A stretch of DNA of 64,000 nucleotides from Streptomyces sp. Tue6028 (GCF_002300165.1 NZ_MLCE01000032.1:62562-126561), one strand, 5' to 3'; counted from the stretch's first letter, positions 9,788 to 19,967 are shown. Made by a program: numbers and translations. Notes: generated from the letters alone by a model not told the origin.

Positions 9788-10330
9788 CGCCAGTGCCTGG
9801 GTGCGGTCGCTCCGCTCGGGGACGATCCGCCGCACGCAGGCCGCGAAGCCCTCCTCGATGCGGTCACGGAACGCCTTCGAGGTCGACTCGTCCGACAGTC
9901 CGGTGCGATAGATCGCGACCAGCGCGGGCCGCGTCGACTCGTCCTCCCAGTACGACAGGAACGTACGCACGATCCGCTCGCCGCGGCGCTCCAGGACCGG
10001 CTCGGCGTCGTCGTCCGTCAGCGGGTCGAAGAGGGCCGACACGTCGAGGCGGGACTGGACGGCGTCCTGGAACACGCCTTCCTTGTTGCTGAAGAAGTGG
10101 TGGATGAGGGCCGGGTCGACCTGTGCCTGCTGTGCGATGCCACGCATCGTGGTGCCCGAATAGCCCTTCTCGGCGAAGAGGGCGAGCGCGGCCGACAGGA
10201 TCTGCTCCTTGGTGCTGCTCTGCCCCGGACGTCGGCCTCCGCCGCGTGAGGACGACCGCCTGCCGCGGGCTGCGTCGCCCGGCTGCGCGTTCGCCTGCGT
10301 GGCACAGGGGATCCCGTTTCCGGCGCTCAC
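9641..10330 (-). CDS. TetR-family transcriptional regulator 2
   Basis: 229 residues from a GTG at 10330 behind AAGGGGGA; an ATG at 10384 lies upstream of the operator and lacks a ribosome site. After a basic N-terminal tail (RGRRSSSRGGGRRPG) the HTH reads LFAEKGYSGTTMRGIAQQAQVDPALIHHFFSNKEGVF. The C-terminus has LRYVLRMEPLASLDFEELVEWFAPAV. It is closely related to the TetR at 49955 and more distantly to those at 1554, 50866 and 54580. A single 16-bp operator sits 22 bp upstream of the start, so autoregulation is likely. Confidence 0.88.
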   Translation of the reverse strand: MSAGNGIPCATQANAQPGDAARGRRSSSRGGGRRPGQSSTKEQILSAALALFAEKGYSGTTMRGIAQQAQVDPALIHHFFSNKEGVFQDAVQSRLDVSALFDPLTDDDAEPVLERRGERIVRTFLSYWEDESTRPALVAIYRTGLSDESTSKAFRDRIEEGFAACVRRIVPERSDRTQALASLVSAQLAGLVMLRYVLRMEPLASLDFEELVEWFAPAVDVHFDRLSEG

Positions 10331-10351
10331 CAGTCCCCCTTCGGGTATTAA

Positions 10352-10367
10352 TTCATGCGTGTAGGAA
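10352..10367. promoter_or_regulatory. 16-bp operator, box D (TetR 2 promoter)
   Basis: TTCATGCGTGTAGGAA, preceded by TATTAA. The left half and centre are shared with box J1 at 51535 (both have TTAATTCATGCGT), upstream of another TetR gene. The right half is degenerate. Confidence 0.55.
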
Positions 10368-10524
10368 ATCGACGATATCAGCATCCCACATGGGAAGACC
10401 CCCCGGTAGGGAGCATTCCGGCAGGACGCGGCGGTGTCGAGCCCGAATCGCGCGACCGCGCGCGGGCTGGCCGGATCCGATCAGCGGCGGCCCCTTTTCG
10501 CGCTCCGCGGCCGTCGCGCGACAA

Positions 10525-10576
10525 GGAACCGCCGTCCCGGGCCCGTTCGGGCGAGCCTTTGCGGGACGGCGGTTCC
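10525..10576. terminator. terminator of the PKS-halogenase operon
   Basis: A perfect 15-bp stem (GGAACCGCCGTCCCG at 10525-10539 with its complement at 10562-10576), 38 bp beyond the halogenase 1 stop on the minus strand. It closes the long operon that begins near 30608. Confidence 0.75.
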
Positions 10577-10613
10577 TCTGCCCGAATTCCTGCGATCTCC
10601 CCGAAGCGTCCGC

Positions 10614-12800
10614 CTACCGCTCCACGTCGGGCAGTACGGTGGCCCCCCGTGTGAGGACCCGGTGGACCATGTACGGCGCCCGGCGCTTCGCCCACAACAG
10701 GACCTTGACCCGCTTCAGCGGGGTGAAGTTGTAGTAGCGGTCGGTGGGATCACCGAAGGCGAACAGCGGCGGCACGAAGGACGCCCTGCGCAACTGGCCG
10801 AAAATCCGCTCGGCCGCGACACCGGCCGCCAGCCGGTTGTCGGCCACCTGGCGCGCCAGCCGGTCCATGTCGTCGAACAGGGCGACGAAGCCCGGGTAGA
10901 CCGGGAACCACAGCCCCGCGCCGCGGTACCGCTCCAACTCCCGCCACCGGTCGGCCCGTCCGGGCGCGGACAGGGCGTCGTTGCGGGCCCGCTTGAGGGA
11001 GAGGGCGGCGAACATGGAGTGCAGCAGCCACACTCGGCAGAAGGCGTTCCAGAGCCTGAAGTCGGTGGTCGCGGTGAGTGCCGTACGCAGCAGCCGGTCG
11101 CCGTGCTCGATCAGCGCGGCCTGGAAGGACTCCAGGGGCCGGAAGCGCTCCACCGACCAGTCGCCGCTGTCCGCCGCGGCGATGAGGTGCGCGGCGGCCT
11201 CGTGGACCAGTTCCGCGGTCAGGGTGACGTCCCGGGACAGTGTGAAGTCGCAGCGGACGGCGGAGCGGTCGAGGACCACGAAACCGTCGCCGGCGGCCGT
11301 GTTGGCGCCGTACTGCCACGGCTCGGAACCGGTCCACGCCCGCACCGCGGTGGCCTTTGCGAACTGCCATTCCAGATCCGGGAACTGACGTATCAGCTGC
11401 TGGAAGTCCTCCTCGGCGGACGCCGACCGCTGCGGCCACAGCTTGGCGTCGAGACTCACCGCCACGCTGGTCAGCCCGTTCTCGCCGGTGCGGTCGTCGC
11501 CGAACGGGACGAGCTGGATCCAGCCGCCCGGGAAGACCACCTGCGTGGTGCCGCCCGTCCAGGGCGTGCCGCCCTCGCCGGGGTCCACCCGCCGCTCCAG
11601 CGGACGCACCCCCCGCAGGTGCGCGGTGAGCACCCGCGAGGAATGCCGCAGCGGACGCAGGGCCGGGTCGGGTCCGAGGCGGCGCAGCATCGGCGCGTCG
11701 GGGCCCGACATGTCGACCACGAACGCCGCCCCGACCTCGCTGCCGTCGGCCAGCTCGATCGTGAAGTCGCCCGCCTCGCCGCGTACTTCGGTGAAGACCG
11801 GGCGGCCCTGCGGAACCTTCGCGCCGTGTCCCGCCGCGAGCCGGTGCACCCAGGCCTCGACGTCGGGCCGGTACAGATGCGACTCGCCGTGCTCGCTGGG
11901 GACGTTGAACTGCACCACCTGGTGCGGCCGTACGGGAGCGCCGGGCCGCGCGTACACGAAGCCGATGCTCGACTTGACCCCGGAGGTCCTGCGCACCTCG
12001 GCCGGCAACTGCCCGAAGTGGCCTAGGGCGGACAGCTCGGGCACGCCGTAGCGGCGCGCGAGCAGTTCGAAGACCTCCGCGGTGTAGGGGACGGTCGTCT
12101 CGCCCGCCGGGGTCGTCGCGTCGTGCGGCGAGTCCACCAGCACCACGTCGATCCCGGCGCGGGCCAGGATCGCGGCGAGCATGCCGCCGCCGAGGTGCGC
12201 GCCGAGCACGGCCACGGTGTGCCGCGTCCGGCGGCCGGGGTGCGCGGGGGCGGGCCGCGGCGCCGGACGGGCCGGGGCGTCGGCGCCCGTGGGCGTGCCG
12301 GCGCCGGCGGGCTGTGCGGCACCGGTCGGTGCGCTCGCGCCGGCGGGCCGTGCGGCACGGGCCGACGCGTCCGCCGTCCCGCCCGAGGGGCCGGAGGCCG
12401 TCGCGTCACCGCCCGTACGGCCGGAGGTCGTCGAGTCACCGCCCGTACGGACCGACGCCGACGCGTCGCCCCTGCGGACGGCGCTCGTTGCGTCACCGCC
12501 CTCACGGGCGCCGGTGGTCGACCCGCTGTCCGGGGAGGCGGCGGCCGGCGCCCTGCCGGTCCTTGAGCGGGCGACGGTCGACGCCGTGCCGGTCCTTGTC
12601 CGGGCGGCGGCCGTCGCCGGCGTACCGGTCACCGGGTCGGCCCCGCCCGTCCGGATCGCGGGCTCCGCGCCGGCCGTCGGCTCGTAGGGCAGCGCCGATT
12701 CGGCCGCACCCACCGCCTCGGCACCCTCCGCCCAGCTCTGGTCCGGCGGCCGGGCCGGGCCCGCCGGGGATGGTCGCTCCGCGCGTTCTTCCTTGGGCAT
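10614..12800 (-). CDS. halogenase-like flavoprotein 1, degenerate (PltD-like)
   Basis: 728 residues. Residues 1-190 are a low-complexity Ala/Gly/Thr/Pro tail with imperfect RTGGDxT repeats; the folded part starts at HTVAVLGAHLGGGMLAAIL. Compared with halogenase 2 next door, the FAD-binding GxGxxG is changed (GAHLGG, second Gly to His) and the WxWxIP signature that separates halogenases from monooxygenases is WIQLVP (427-432). The catalytic-type lysine is kept (K276 in SGVKSSIGF). The start at 12800 follows AGGAAGGA; an ATG at 12818 overlapping the previous stop is possible. Pyoluteorin loci also carry a halogenase homologue with a lost cofactor site (PltD). A non-halogenating role, such as helping release or cyclisation, is inference. 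Confidence 0.8.
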   Translation of the reverse strand: MPKEERAERPSPAGPARPPDQSWAEGAEAVGAAESALPYEPTAGAEPAIRTGGADPVTGTPATAAARTRTGTASTVARSRTGRAPAAASPDSGSTTGAREGGDATSAVRRGDASASVRTGGDSTTSGRTGGDATASGPSGGTADASARAARPAGASAPTGAAQPAGAGTPTGADAPARPAPRPAPAHPGRRTRHTVAVLGAHLGGGMLAAILARAGIDVVLVDSPHDATTPAGETTVPYTAEVFELLARRYGVPELSALGHFGQLPAEVRRTSGVKSSIGFVYARPGAPVRPHQVVQFNVPSEHGESHLYRPDVEAWVHRLAAGHGAKVPQGRPVFTEVRGEAGDFTIELADGSEVGAAFVVDMSGPDAPMLRRLGPDPALRPLRHSSRVLTAHLRGVRPLERRVDPGEGGTPWTGGTTQVVFPGGWIQLVPFGDDRTGENGLTSVAVSLDAKLWPQRSASAEEDFQQLIRQFPDLEWQFAKATAVRAWTGSEPWQYGANTAAGDGFVVLDRSAVRCDFTLSRDVTLTAELVHEAAAHLIAAADSGDWSVERFRPLESFQAALIEHGDRLLRTALTATTDFRLWNAFCRVWLLHSMFAALSLKRARNDALSAPGRADRWRELERYRGAGLWFPVYPGFVALFDDMDRLARQVADNRLAAGVAAERIFGQLRRASFVPPLFAFGDPTDRYYNFTPLKRVKVLLWAKRRAPYMVHRVLTRGATVLPDVER

Positions 12801-12814
12801 GCGCCGGTCCTTCC

Positions 12815-14482
12815 TCATGAGTGCCTGCGCAGCCGGGAGCGCAGGAATCCGCCGAGTGCGCCGGCCACCACGGGGCCGGTGTCCGCGGCCGCGGAGCCGC
12901 GGCGGGCCCAGTGCATGGTGCGGATCATGCGGGCCGGATTGGGGTTGTAGAACCGGTTCGCCGGGTCGTGCAGACCGAACGGCGGCGGCGCGTAGCCGTC
13001 GTCCTGCAACAGGTCGAACAGCTCGCCGGTGGCCCGGTCCGGAGTCATCAGACCGGCCTCGACGTCCCGGCAGGCCGCCCACGCGGCATCGGTGATCTTG
13101 TTGAAGCCGACGCTCGCGGGGAACAGTGCCCCCGGGTGCGGCTGCGCCTCCAACTCCCGCCAGATCATCGGGTCCTTGGAGCGCTGGAAGCGTACGAGCG
13201 CGTCCTGCGCGTTGAGCGTGCCCAGCACCGTGCCGAGCGCCCACATACGAAACGTGGCGTTCCACATCCCGTAGTCCCGGAACGACGTGAACGAGGAGGC
13301 GACCACTTCGTCGTGGGCGCGCACGAGACCCTGCTGGAGCGTCTCGATGTGCCCGAACCGTTCGGCGGAGAAGTCGTCGTCCTTCGCCGCCTCGATCAGC
13401 CGCCAGGCCAGCGAGTTGACCACGTCGGTGGTGTTCGTCAGTCCGCGCGAGTACAGCGCGTCCACGAAGCCCGCGGCGTGCGAGGTCAGACAGAAGCGGT
13501 CGCCGACGACCTGGTGCGAGGAGTACTGCAGACGCCCGGTGGACACCCACGGGCGGGCGGCCTTGGCGTGCCTGAACTGCGGGGCGATGTCCGGGAACCG
13601 CTCCAGGAACTGCGCGAACTCCTGCTCCGCCGGCAGATCCGTCTTCGGGTGCTTGCGCGGGTCCAGGGTCAGGCCGACGCTGCACAGCCGGTTGGTGGCG
13701 CCGCGGTGGTTGTCGAACGGGATGACCCACACCCAGCCTCCGTCGAAGACATGGTGCAGGGTGCCCTGGTGCCACGGACTTGGGTTGTCGTGCGCCCGGC
13801 CGGCCGGGCAGTCGTCGTACGGCCGCACCCCGATCATGTGCGTGAAGAGGGTGCGCGAGTGCGTGCGCTGCTGCGGCACCTCGTCACGCAGTCCGAACTT
13901 CCGTGCCAGCGGCGAGTTGTGGCCGCCCGCGTCGACGACGTAGCGGGCGCGGATCGAGGGCCCGCCGTCCACGGCGAGCGTGACGCCCGAGCCGTCCACC
14001 TCGACCTCGGACACCCGGGTGCCGAGCCGCGGCACCGCGCCGTAGCGCACGGCCACGTTGAACATGTACGAGTCGACGTCCTGGCGGAACATGTGGGACT
14101 CGGTGGACAGCGCCACCGGGATGACGAACTGGTTGATCTCGTCGGCGACCTGCTTCTCGCCCTCGCGGTGGTAGACGAAGCCGAAGTTGCGCTTCTGGCC
14201 GGAGTTCGAGGACACCTTGGAGCGCATCGTCGAGAAGTGGCTCAGATGCGCGATCTCCGGCACTCCGTAGCGGGCGGCGAGGATGCGCAGCATCACGGAC
14301 GTGTACGGGATCGTGGACTCGCCCACCGCGAAGCGCGGGTGGGTGCCGGCGTCGATCAGGACCGTCTTCACCCCGTTGCGGCTCAGGATGGCAGCGAGGA
14401 TGGAGCCGGCGATTCCGGCGCCCAGGACGGCGACGTCGTGGACGGCCTTGTCGGGCGAGTCGGACGCGGGCAGCGGTTGCAT
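12815..14482 (-). CDS. FADH2-dependent halogenase 2
   Basis: 555 residues from ATG 14482 with GGAGGAAC upstream. All functional motifs are present: GAGIAG (21-26), lysine K97 in SGQKRNFGF, and WVWVIP (250-255). The length and C-terminal region (HDPANRFYNPNPARM) match halogenase 1, with which it is paralogous; the genes are adjacent. It would use FADH2 from a flavin reductase, O2 and chloride to make enzyme-bound hypochlorous acid or a lysine chloramine. The substrate may be the pyrrole, the resorcinol ring or a free phenol. Free-standing phenolic halogenation as by PltM is one option, and the sequence alone cannot decide. Confidence 0.88.
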   Translation of the reverse strand: MQPLPASDSPDKAVHDVAVLGAGIAGSILAAILSRNGVKTVLIDAGTHPRFAVGESTIPYTSVMLRILAARYGVPEIAHLSHFSTMRSKVSSNSGQKRNFGFVYHREGEKQVADEINQFVIPVALSTESHMFRQDVDSYMFNVAVRYGAVPRLGTRVSEVEVDGSGVTLAVDGGPSIRARYVVDAGGHNSPLARKFGLRDEVPQQRTHSRTLFTHMIGVRPYDDCPAGRAHDNPSPWHQGTLHHVFDGGWVWVIPFDNHRGATNRLCSVGLTLDPRKHPKTDLPAEQEFAQFLERFPDIAPQFRHAKAARPWVSTGRLQYSSHQVVGDRFCLTSHAAGFVDALYSRGLTNTTDVVNSLAWRLIEAAKDDDFSAERFGHIETLQQGLVRAHDEVVASSFTSFRDYGMWNATFRMWALGTVLGTLNAQDALVRFQRSKDPMIWRELEAQPHPGALFPASVGFNKITDAAWAACRDVEAGLMTPDRATGELFDLLQDDGYAPPPFGLHDPANRFYNPNPARMIRTMHWARRGSAAADTGPVVAGALGGFLRSRLRRHS

Positions 14483-14573
14483 GATGCTCGTTCCTCCAGG
14501 GGTCGGGGCGGAGTGGTGGTACGGGAGGGTCCGGGGCGCGCGGCACGTGCCGCGCACCCCGGACCCAGGGGTG

Positions 14574-17500
14574 TCATGCCGGGTCCGTCGGCCGGCTGCC
14601 GGCCGGGAACTTCTCCTCGATCAGCTCGTGGAGGAAGGAGCCCCAGTGGATGCCGGGGCAGGCGAAGAAGTCGCGGCTGTTGATCTCCAGGCCGAGGTCG
14701 TCGCGGCACCGGCTGATCAGCTCCATCACCATGAGGCTGTCCAGGCCCATGTCGGCGAGCCGGGTGTCCTCGCTGAGGCTGTCGAGCTCCAGGCGCAGGA
14801 TCTCCGACAGCTGCACGCGGATGTACTCGTTGAGCTCGGCCAGCCGCTCGGTGCGGCTCAGACCGATCAACCGGGCCGTCAGCGGCCCGAGTTCGGAGTC
14901 GTCCGCCCGGCCCGCGGCGGGCGCGCTGCGGACCTCGCCGAGCATGGGCCGCTCCCGGCGCGCCTCCATCAGGTCGCGGAACAGCGTCCAGTCCGCGGAG
15001 CACACGGTGCGGTGCGCGACGCCGTCGACCACGGCCTCGCCGAGCAGCTCCAGCGCGTGGTCGGGGTTGAGCTGGTGCAGCCCGATGGAGCGCAGGAACG
15101 CCATCACCGAGTCGTCCGCGAGCCCGGACCTGGCGGCCCACGGCCCCCAGCTCACCGTCGTGGCGGTCAGTCCCCGCAGCTGCCGGAAGTGGGCGAAGGA
15201 GTCGAGGAAGGCGTTGGCGGCGGAGTACGCCGCCAGGTGCTGCGAGCCCCACACCGAGGCGATCGAGGAGAAGGAGACGAACAGGTCCAGTTCCTGGTCG
15301 ACGGTGGCGTTGTGCAGCGCCCAGGTGCCGTCCACCTTCGCGTGCAGGCAGCGGTCGTAGGTGTCCGGGTCGCTCTCCCGCAGGAACTGCGGCTCCGACA
15401 GGCCGGCCGCGTGCACCACACCACGCAACGGGCGGCCCGCCAGGCCGAGTTGGTCGGTCAGCGAGCGCAGCGCCGTCTCGTCGGCGGCGTCCAGCGCCAC
15501 CACCCGTACGTCCGCGCCCTGGGCCTCGATACGGCGCACTCCGGCGATCCGGGACGCGGTGGTGTCGTCGTGCTGCGGGTCGTCCCAGGCCGCGCGGTCC
15601 GGCAGGCCCGACCGTCCGGCCAGGACGACGGTGCCCGCGCCGTTGCGGGCCAGCCACTCGCCCATCAGCAGGCCGAGGCTGCCGAGTCCGCCGGTGACGA
15701 GATAGCTCCCGAGGTCGCTCAGCTGCGGGGTCGGCCGGGGCGTGTCCTCGTCGCCCGAGCCGGCCGCCACCAGCCGGGGCACCAGCACGGTGCCGCCGCG
15801 CCGGGCCGTCAGATCCTCGGCGCTGCGGGTCGCGACGAGGTCAGCGATCCGCGCCGCCTCGTCCGCCTCTCCGGCCGGGTCCAGGTCGAGCAGTCCGCCC
15901 CACAGCTCCGGGTGTTCGAGCGCGGCCACCTTGCCCAGACCCCACAGCGGAGCAGCCGGCAGACAGATCTCCTGCTGCCCGGTGCCGGTCCACTGGGCGC
16001 CGCGTGTCACCACCCACAGCCGCGTGGCCGCCTCGTCGAGGGCGAGCTGCCGGGCGGCGGCCAGAAAGACGTGCTCCGCCGCGGCCCGTGCCTGTCCCAC
16101 GGACTCGGCGTCGTACCCGGTCAGCGGGAGTTCGAGGCCGCTGAGCAGGACCAGATGCCCGTACGGACGGCCCGCGTCCAGCGCCTGGAGCACCGCCTCG
16201 GCCGACGGCTCGGACTGCGCCACCACCGCGCCGCGCAGCGTCAGTTGCTTCGCCACCGCTTCCATCAGACCGGTGTCCGCGCGGTCCGAGCCGACCAGCA
16301 GCACCCGCTCGTCGCGCAGACTCCCCTCGGCGAACGCCTCCGGGGCCGCGGGCCGCCAGACCTGCTCCCACACCGTCTCCTCGCGAGCGGTGCGCGGCAC
16401 GTCCGGCGCGGGCTGCGTCGACGACCGCAGATGGACGTCCCGCATCATGATCAGCACGCTGCCGTCGGATCCCAGGATCTCCAGGCCGCCGCGCAGCTCA
16501 CCGTCCTCCCCGGACGGGTCCAGCCAGCCGTGGACGTAACGCCGGGTGCCCTCGGGCACCGCCGTGGGCACCGGGGTGCCGCCCGGCCGCGGGGCGTTCT
16601 CGGACTGGCGCAGCAGGCCCAGCGTCAGGTCGAGCAGGGCGCCGCGGGGCAGGTCCTCGGCGGCACGGTTGACCTCGGCGAGCACCTCGCCGGGTCCCTG
16701 GTACACCTCGTTGAGGACCGGCTCGGCCCAGTCGGGCACCGTGATGTCGGCGGGGTCGACCGGCACGCACCGGGCCCGTACGGCGTCGAGGTCGCCGTCG
16801 GCGCGCCGAGTGTCCGTGGGACGGCGCACCAGCACACCGCGGGCGTGCAGGCGCCAGCTGCCGCTCTCCACCGAGTCGACGCCCTGCCGGGAGAAGCAGA
16901 GGAACAGCGAGCGGCCCTCGTCGTCCTGCGGCAGCACGTAGACCCGTATGCGGGCGGGGCGGTGCTCCGGGTCGAGGAGCAGCGGCTCACCGACCACGAA
17001 ACGGTCCACGAGGCGGGGCTGCGCGCCGGGCAGCTTCGCCGCGCCCGCCAGCGCCCAGTGGCAGAAGCCGCCCGCCGACACGGACCGCCGGCCGTCCGGG
17101 CCCGTCTGCACGAACACGTCGGACAGGTCGTCCAGCTGGGGCGAGAAGGTGGGCGCGCCGGACAGCAGATGGCCCTCGAAGAGCGCCCCCGGCGCGTCGT
17201 CGGCCGCGAACTCCGGTGCGTCGCCCGGCGCGTCGTCGTTGAACCAGTACCGCTCGCGCTGCCACGGATAGCTGGGCAGCGAGGTGCGGCGCGGCTTCTC
17301 GTCGCGGTGCACCGCGTTCCAGTCGACCGGCACACCGCGGTGGTGCAGCGCGCCCAGCGCCTGGCCCACGATGTGCGCGTCCTCGCGGTCACGGCGCAGC
17401 GACGGGATCCAGCCGACCCCGTCCTCGGGCAGGCAGCGCGCGCCCAGACCGAGGAGCACCGGCGCCGGGCCGAGTTCGAGGAATGTGCGGCAGCCCGTCT

Positions 17501-19967
17501 CGTACAGGGTGGTGACGCCCGCGTAGAAGCGCACGGGCGCCAGCACGTGCTCGGACCAGTAGGCGGGGCGCAGCTGTTCGGGCCCCCACTCGCGGCCCGT
17601 CACGTTCGAGATGATCGGGTACTTGGGCTGATGGAAGGTCAGCGTCTCGGTGACCTTGCGGAACTCGTCGATCATCGGCGCCATCAGCGGGGAGTGGAAC
17701 GCGTGCGAGACGACGAGCCTGCGGTGCTTCACGCCCCGGTCCGCCAGCACCTCGACGACCCGGGCGACCTCGTCCTCGGGGCCCGACAGGACCACGTCCG
17801 TCGGGCCGTTGACCGCCGCCACCGCGACCGAAGGCACCGGGCCCGCCTCGGCGATCGCCGCGCGCACGGTCTCCTCGTCGCAGACCAGGGTCTCCATCAC
17901 ACCGCCCGTGGGCAGGGCCTCCATGAGCCGGGCGCGGGCCGTGACCAGCCGCGCGGCGTCGTCGAGCGAGTGCACCCCGGCGACGCACGCCGCCGTGATC
18001 TCGCCCAGGCTGTGCCCGATCAGCGCGGTCGGCCGCACCCCCCACGACTCCCACATCTTCGCCAGCGCGTACTCCACGGCGAACAGCGCGGGCTGGGTGA
18101 AACCCGTCCGGTCGATGCGCTCGCCGTCGGACAGGACCGGGCCGAGAGGCTCGTCCAGATGGTGGTCGAGAGCCTCGACCACCTGGGCCAGGGCGTCCGC
18201 GAAGACCGGCTCCGCCGCCGCGAGGGAGGAGGCCATCCCGGCGTACTGCGAGCCCTGCCCGGTGAACATCCAGCCGAGCCGACGGGCCTTGGCGCCCGAC
18301 GGACCGTGCGCCGTGACCTGGTCGGCCCGCTCACCGGCGGCGAACGCGGCCAGCCCCGCGGCGAGTTGACCGCGATCGCCGGTCACGCTGAGGCCGTGCT
18401 TCATCCGGGCCCGCCCGATGTGCGACGAGTAGCAGATGTCCGACAGGGTCCGCGGGTCCGCCTCCCGCACCCGCTCCTCGTACACGCCCGCCATCGCGCG
18501 GAGCGCCTCCGGGCTGTTGGCGCTCAGCGTGAGCAGTCCCACCTCGCGCGGGGTGCCCTCGCGGGGAGCGGGCCGGGGCGCCTCGCCGAGCACGGTGTGC
18601 GCGTTGGTGCCGCTGGCCCCGAAGCTGCTCACCCCGGCGATCCTCGGCCCGTCCGGCCAGACGGTGTCCTCCGCGGTCACCTTCAGATTGATGGCGTCCC
18701 AGGGGACCTGCGGGTTGGGGTCCTTGAGGTGCAGATGCCGGGGCAGCGTGTCGTGCTGGAGGGCGAGGACGACCTTCAGCAGGCCCGCCGCTCCCGCGGC
18801 CGGCTCCAGATGGCCGATGTTCGTCTTCACCGAGCCGACGAGCAGCGGACGGTCGGCCGCGCGCCCGGTGCTGGTGACCGCGTTCAGCGCCTTGAGCTCG
18901 ATCGGGTCGCCCAGCTGGGTGCCGGTGCCGTGCGCCTCGACATAGGTCAGCTCGGCGGGGGAGACCCCCGCGTCCTTCAGGGCGGAGGTGATGACGTTCT
19001 GCTGCGCGGCCGGGTTGGGGACCGTCAGACCACTGCTGCGTCCGTCGTGCTCCGTCGCCACGCCGCGCACCACCGCGAGGACGCGGTCCCCGGCGGCCTC
19101 CGCCTCGCTCAGCCGCTTCAGCACGAACAGCGCGCCGCCCTCACCGCGCGCGTACCCGTCGGCGGAGGCGTCGAACGTCTTGCACCGTCCGTCCGGCGAC
19201 AGCGCCCGCAACTTGCTCACCAGGACGAATCCGTACGGCGACAGCATCAGGTTCACGCCGCCGACCAGCGCCATGTCGCAGGCGCCCGAACGCAGCGACA
19301 GCACGGCCTGCTCCAGCGCCACCAGCGACGACGAGCACGCCGTGTCGATCACCATGCTGGGACCCTGGAACCCGAACGTGTAGGAGATCCGTCCGGCCAG
19401 GAAGCTCGGCTCGCCGATCAGCTGGTAGGCGTCGACGTCCGCCATCGAGCCCTTCTGCTGCCGCATCCGTACGTAGTCGCTGGTACTCGCGCCGAGGAAC
19501 ACGCCGACCCGGCTGCCCTCCAGCTCGCTCGGCGGCAGGCAGGCGTTCTCCATGGCCTCCCAGGCCAGTTCCAGCACCAGCCGCTGCTGCGGGTCCATGC
19601 CCGCCGCCTCCCGCGGCGAGATCCCGAACACGGTCGGATCGAAGGTGTCCACCGGACCGTCGAGGAAGTTCCCCGACAGCGTGTACGCGGTGCCCGGGTG
19701 GTCCGGGTCCGGGTTGTAGAACCCCGCGACGGAGTGCCGTTCCTCGGGGAACTGGGACGTCGAGTCACGGCCCTCGGCCAGCGACTCCCAGAACGCCTCG
19801 GGCGTCGCGCCGCCCGGCAGCCGGCAGGACAGACCGATCACGGCCAGCGGCTGTGGCTGCTGGAGCTCCTGAACCCGCGCGCGCAGACTGCGGATCGTGC
19901 CGAGGGAGTCCTTGAGCCGACCGCGGAGGACCTCCTGGCTCGGCTGCTCGGCTTGGCTCTTCGTCAT
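14574..19967 (-). CDS. type I polyketide synthase 2: KS-AT-(DH-like)-KR-ACP
   Basis: 1797 residues, about the size of PltC. An N-terminal coiled docking segment (residues 8-38) precedes the KS (Cys211 in DTACSSS, EAHGTGTQLGD, KTNIGHLEPAAG). The AT has GHSLGE near 652 and HAFHS near 755, the malonyl-CoA signature. Residues about 940-1200 resemble a DH hot-dog fold without an HxxxGxxxxP motif. The KR has TGGLGSLG near 1426 and the Ser/Tyr/Asn set in SFSSIAS and AAYSAAN near 1581, so it should be active; no LDD motif is seen. The ACP serine is in GLDSLM near 1742. No thioesterase domain, so release needs another enzyme. The start overlaps the PKS1 stop (TGATG), indicating coupled translation. 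Confidence 0.93.
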   Translation of the reverse strand: MTKSQAEQPSQEVLRGRLKDSLGTIRSLRARVQELQQPQPLAVIGLSCRLPGGATPEAFWESLAEGRDSTSQFPEERHSVAGFYNPDPDHPGTAYTLSGNFLDGPVDTFDPTVFGISPREAAGMDPQQRLVLELAWEAMENACLPPSELEGSRVGVFLGASTSDYVRMRQQKGSMADVDAYQLIGEPSFLAGRISYTFGFQGPSMVIDTACSSSLVALEQAVLSLRSGACDMALVGGVNLMLSPYGFVLVSKLRALSPDGRCKTFDASADGYARGEGGALFVLKRLSEAEAAGDRVLAVVRGVATEHDGRSSGLTVPNPAAQQNVITSALKDAGVSPAELTYVEAHGTGTQLGDPIELKALNAVTSTGRAADRPLLVGSVKTNIGHLEPAAGAAGLLKVVLALQHDTLPRHLHLKDPNPQVPWDAINLKVTAEDTVWPDGPRIAGVSSFGASGTNAHTVLGEAPRPAPREGTPREVGLLTLSANSPEALRAMAGVYEERVREADPRTLSDICYSSHIGRARMKHGLSVTGDRGQLAAGLAAFAAGERADQVTAHGPSGAKARRLGWMFTGQGSQYAGMASSLAAAEPVFADALAQVVEALDHHLDEPLGPVLSDGERIDRTGFTQPALFAVEYALAKMWESWGVRPTALIGHSLGEITAACVAGVHSLDDAARLVTARARLMEALPTGGVMETLVCDEETVRAAIAEAGPVPSVAVAAVNGPTDVVLSGPEDEVARVVEVLADRGVKHRRLVVSHAFHSPLMAPMIDEFRKVTETLTFHQPKYPIISNVTGREWGPEQLRPAYWSEHVLAPVRFYAGVTTLYETGCRTFLELGPAPVLLGLGARCLPEDGVGWIPSLRRDREDAHIVGQALGALHHRGVPVDWNAVHRDEKPRRTSLPSYPWQRERYWFNDDAPGDAPEFAADDAPGALFEGHLLSGAPTFSPQLDDLSDVFVQTGPDGRRSVSAGGFCHWALAGAAKLPGAQPRLVDRFVVGEPLLLDPEHRPARIRVYVLPQDDEGRSLFLCFSRQGVDSVESGSWRLHARGVLVRRPTDTRRADGDLDAVRARCVPVDPADITVPDWAEPVLNEVYQGPGEVLAEVNRAAEDLPRGALLDLTLGLLRQSENAPRPGGTPVPTAVPEGTRRYVHGWLDPSGEDGELRGGLEILGSDGSVLIMMRDVHLRSSTQPAPDVPRTAREETVWEQVWRPAAPEAFAEGSLRDERVLLVGSDRADTGLMEAVAKQLTLRGAVVAQSEPSAEAVLQALDAGRPYGHLVLLSGLELPLTGYDAESVGQARAAAEHVFLAAARQLALDEAATRLWVVTRGAQWTGTGQQEICLPAAPLWGLGKVAALEHPELWGGLLDLDPAGEADEAARIADLVATRSAEDLTARRGGTVLVPRLVAAGSGDEDTPRPTPQLSDLGSYLVTGGLGSLGLLMGEWLARNGAGTVVLAGRSGLPDRAAWDDPQHDDTTASRIAGVRRIEAQGADVRVVALDAADETALRSLTDQLGLAGRPLRGVVHAAGLSEPQFLRESDPDTYDRCLHAKVDGTWALHNATVDQELDLFVSFSSIASVWGSQHLAAYSAANAFLDSFAHFRQLRGLTATTVSWGPWAARSGLADDSVMAFLRSIGLHQLNPDHALELLGEAVVDGVAHRTVCSADWTLFRDLMEARRERPMLGEVRSAPAAGRADDSELGPLTARLIGLSRTERLAELNEYIRVQLSEILRLELDSLSEDTRLADMGLDSLMVMELISRCRDDLGLEINSRDFFACPGIHWGSFLHELIEEKFPAGSRPTDPA

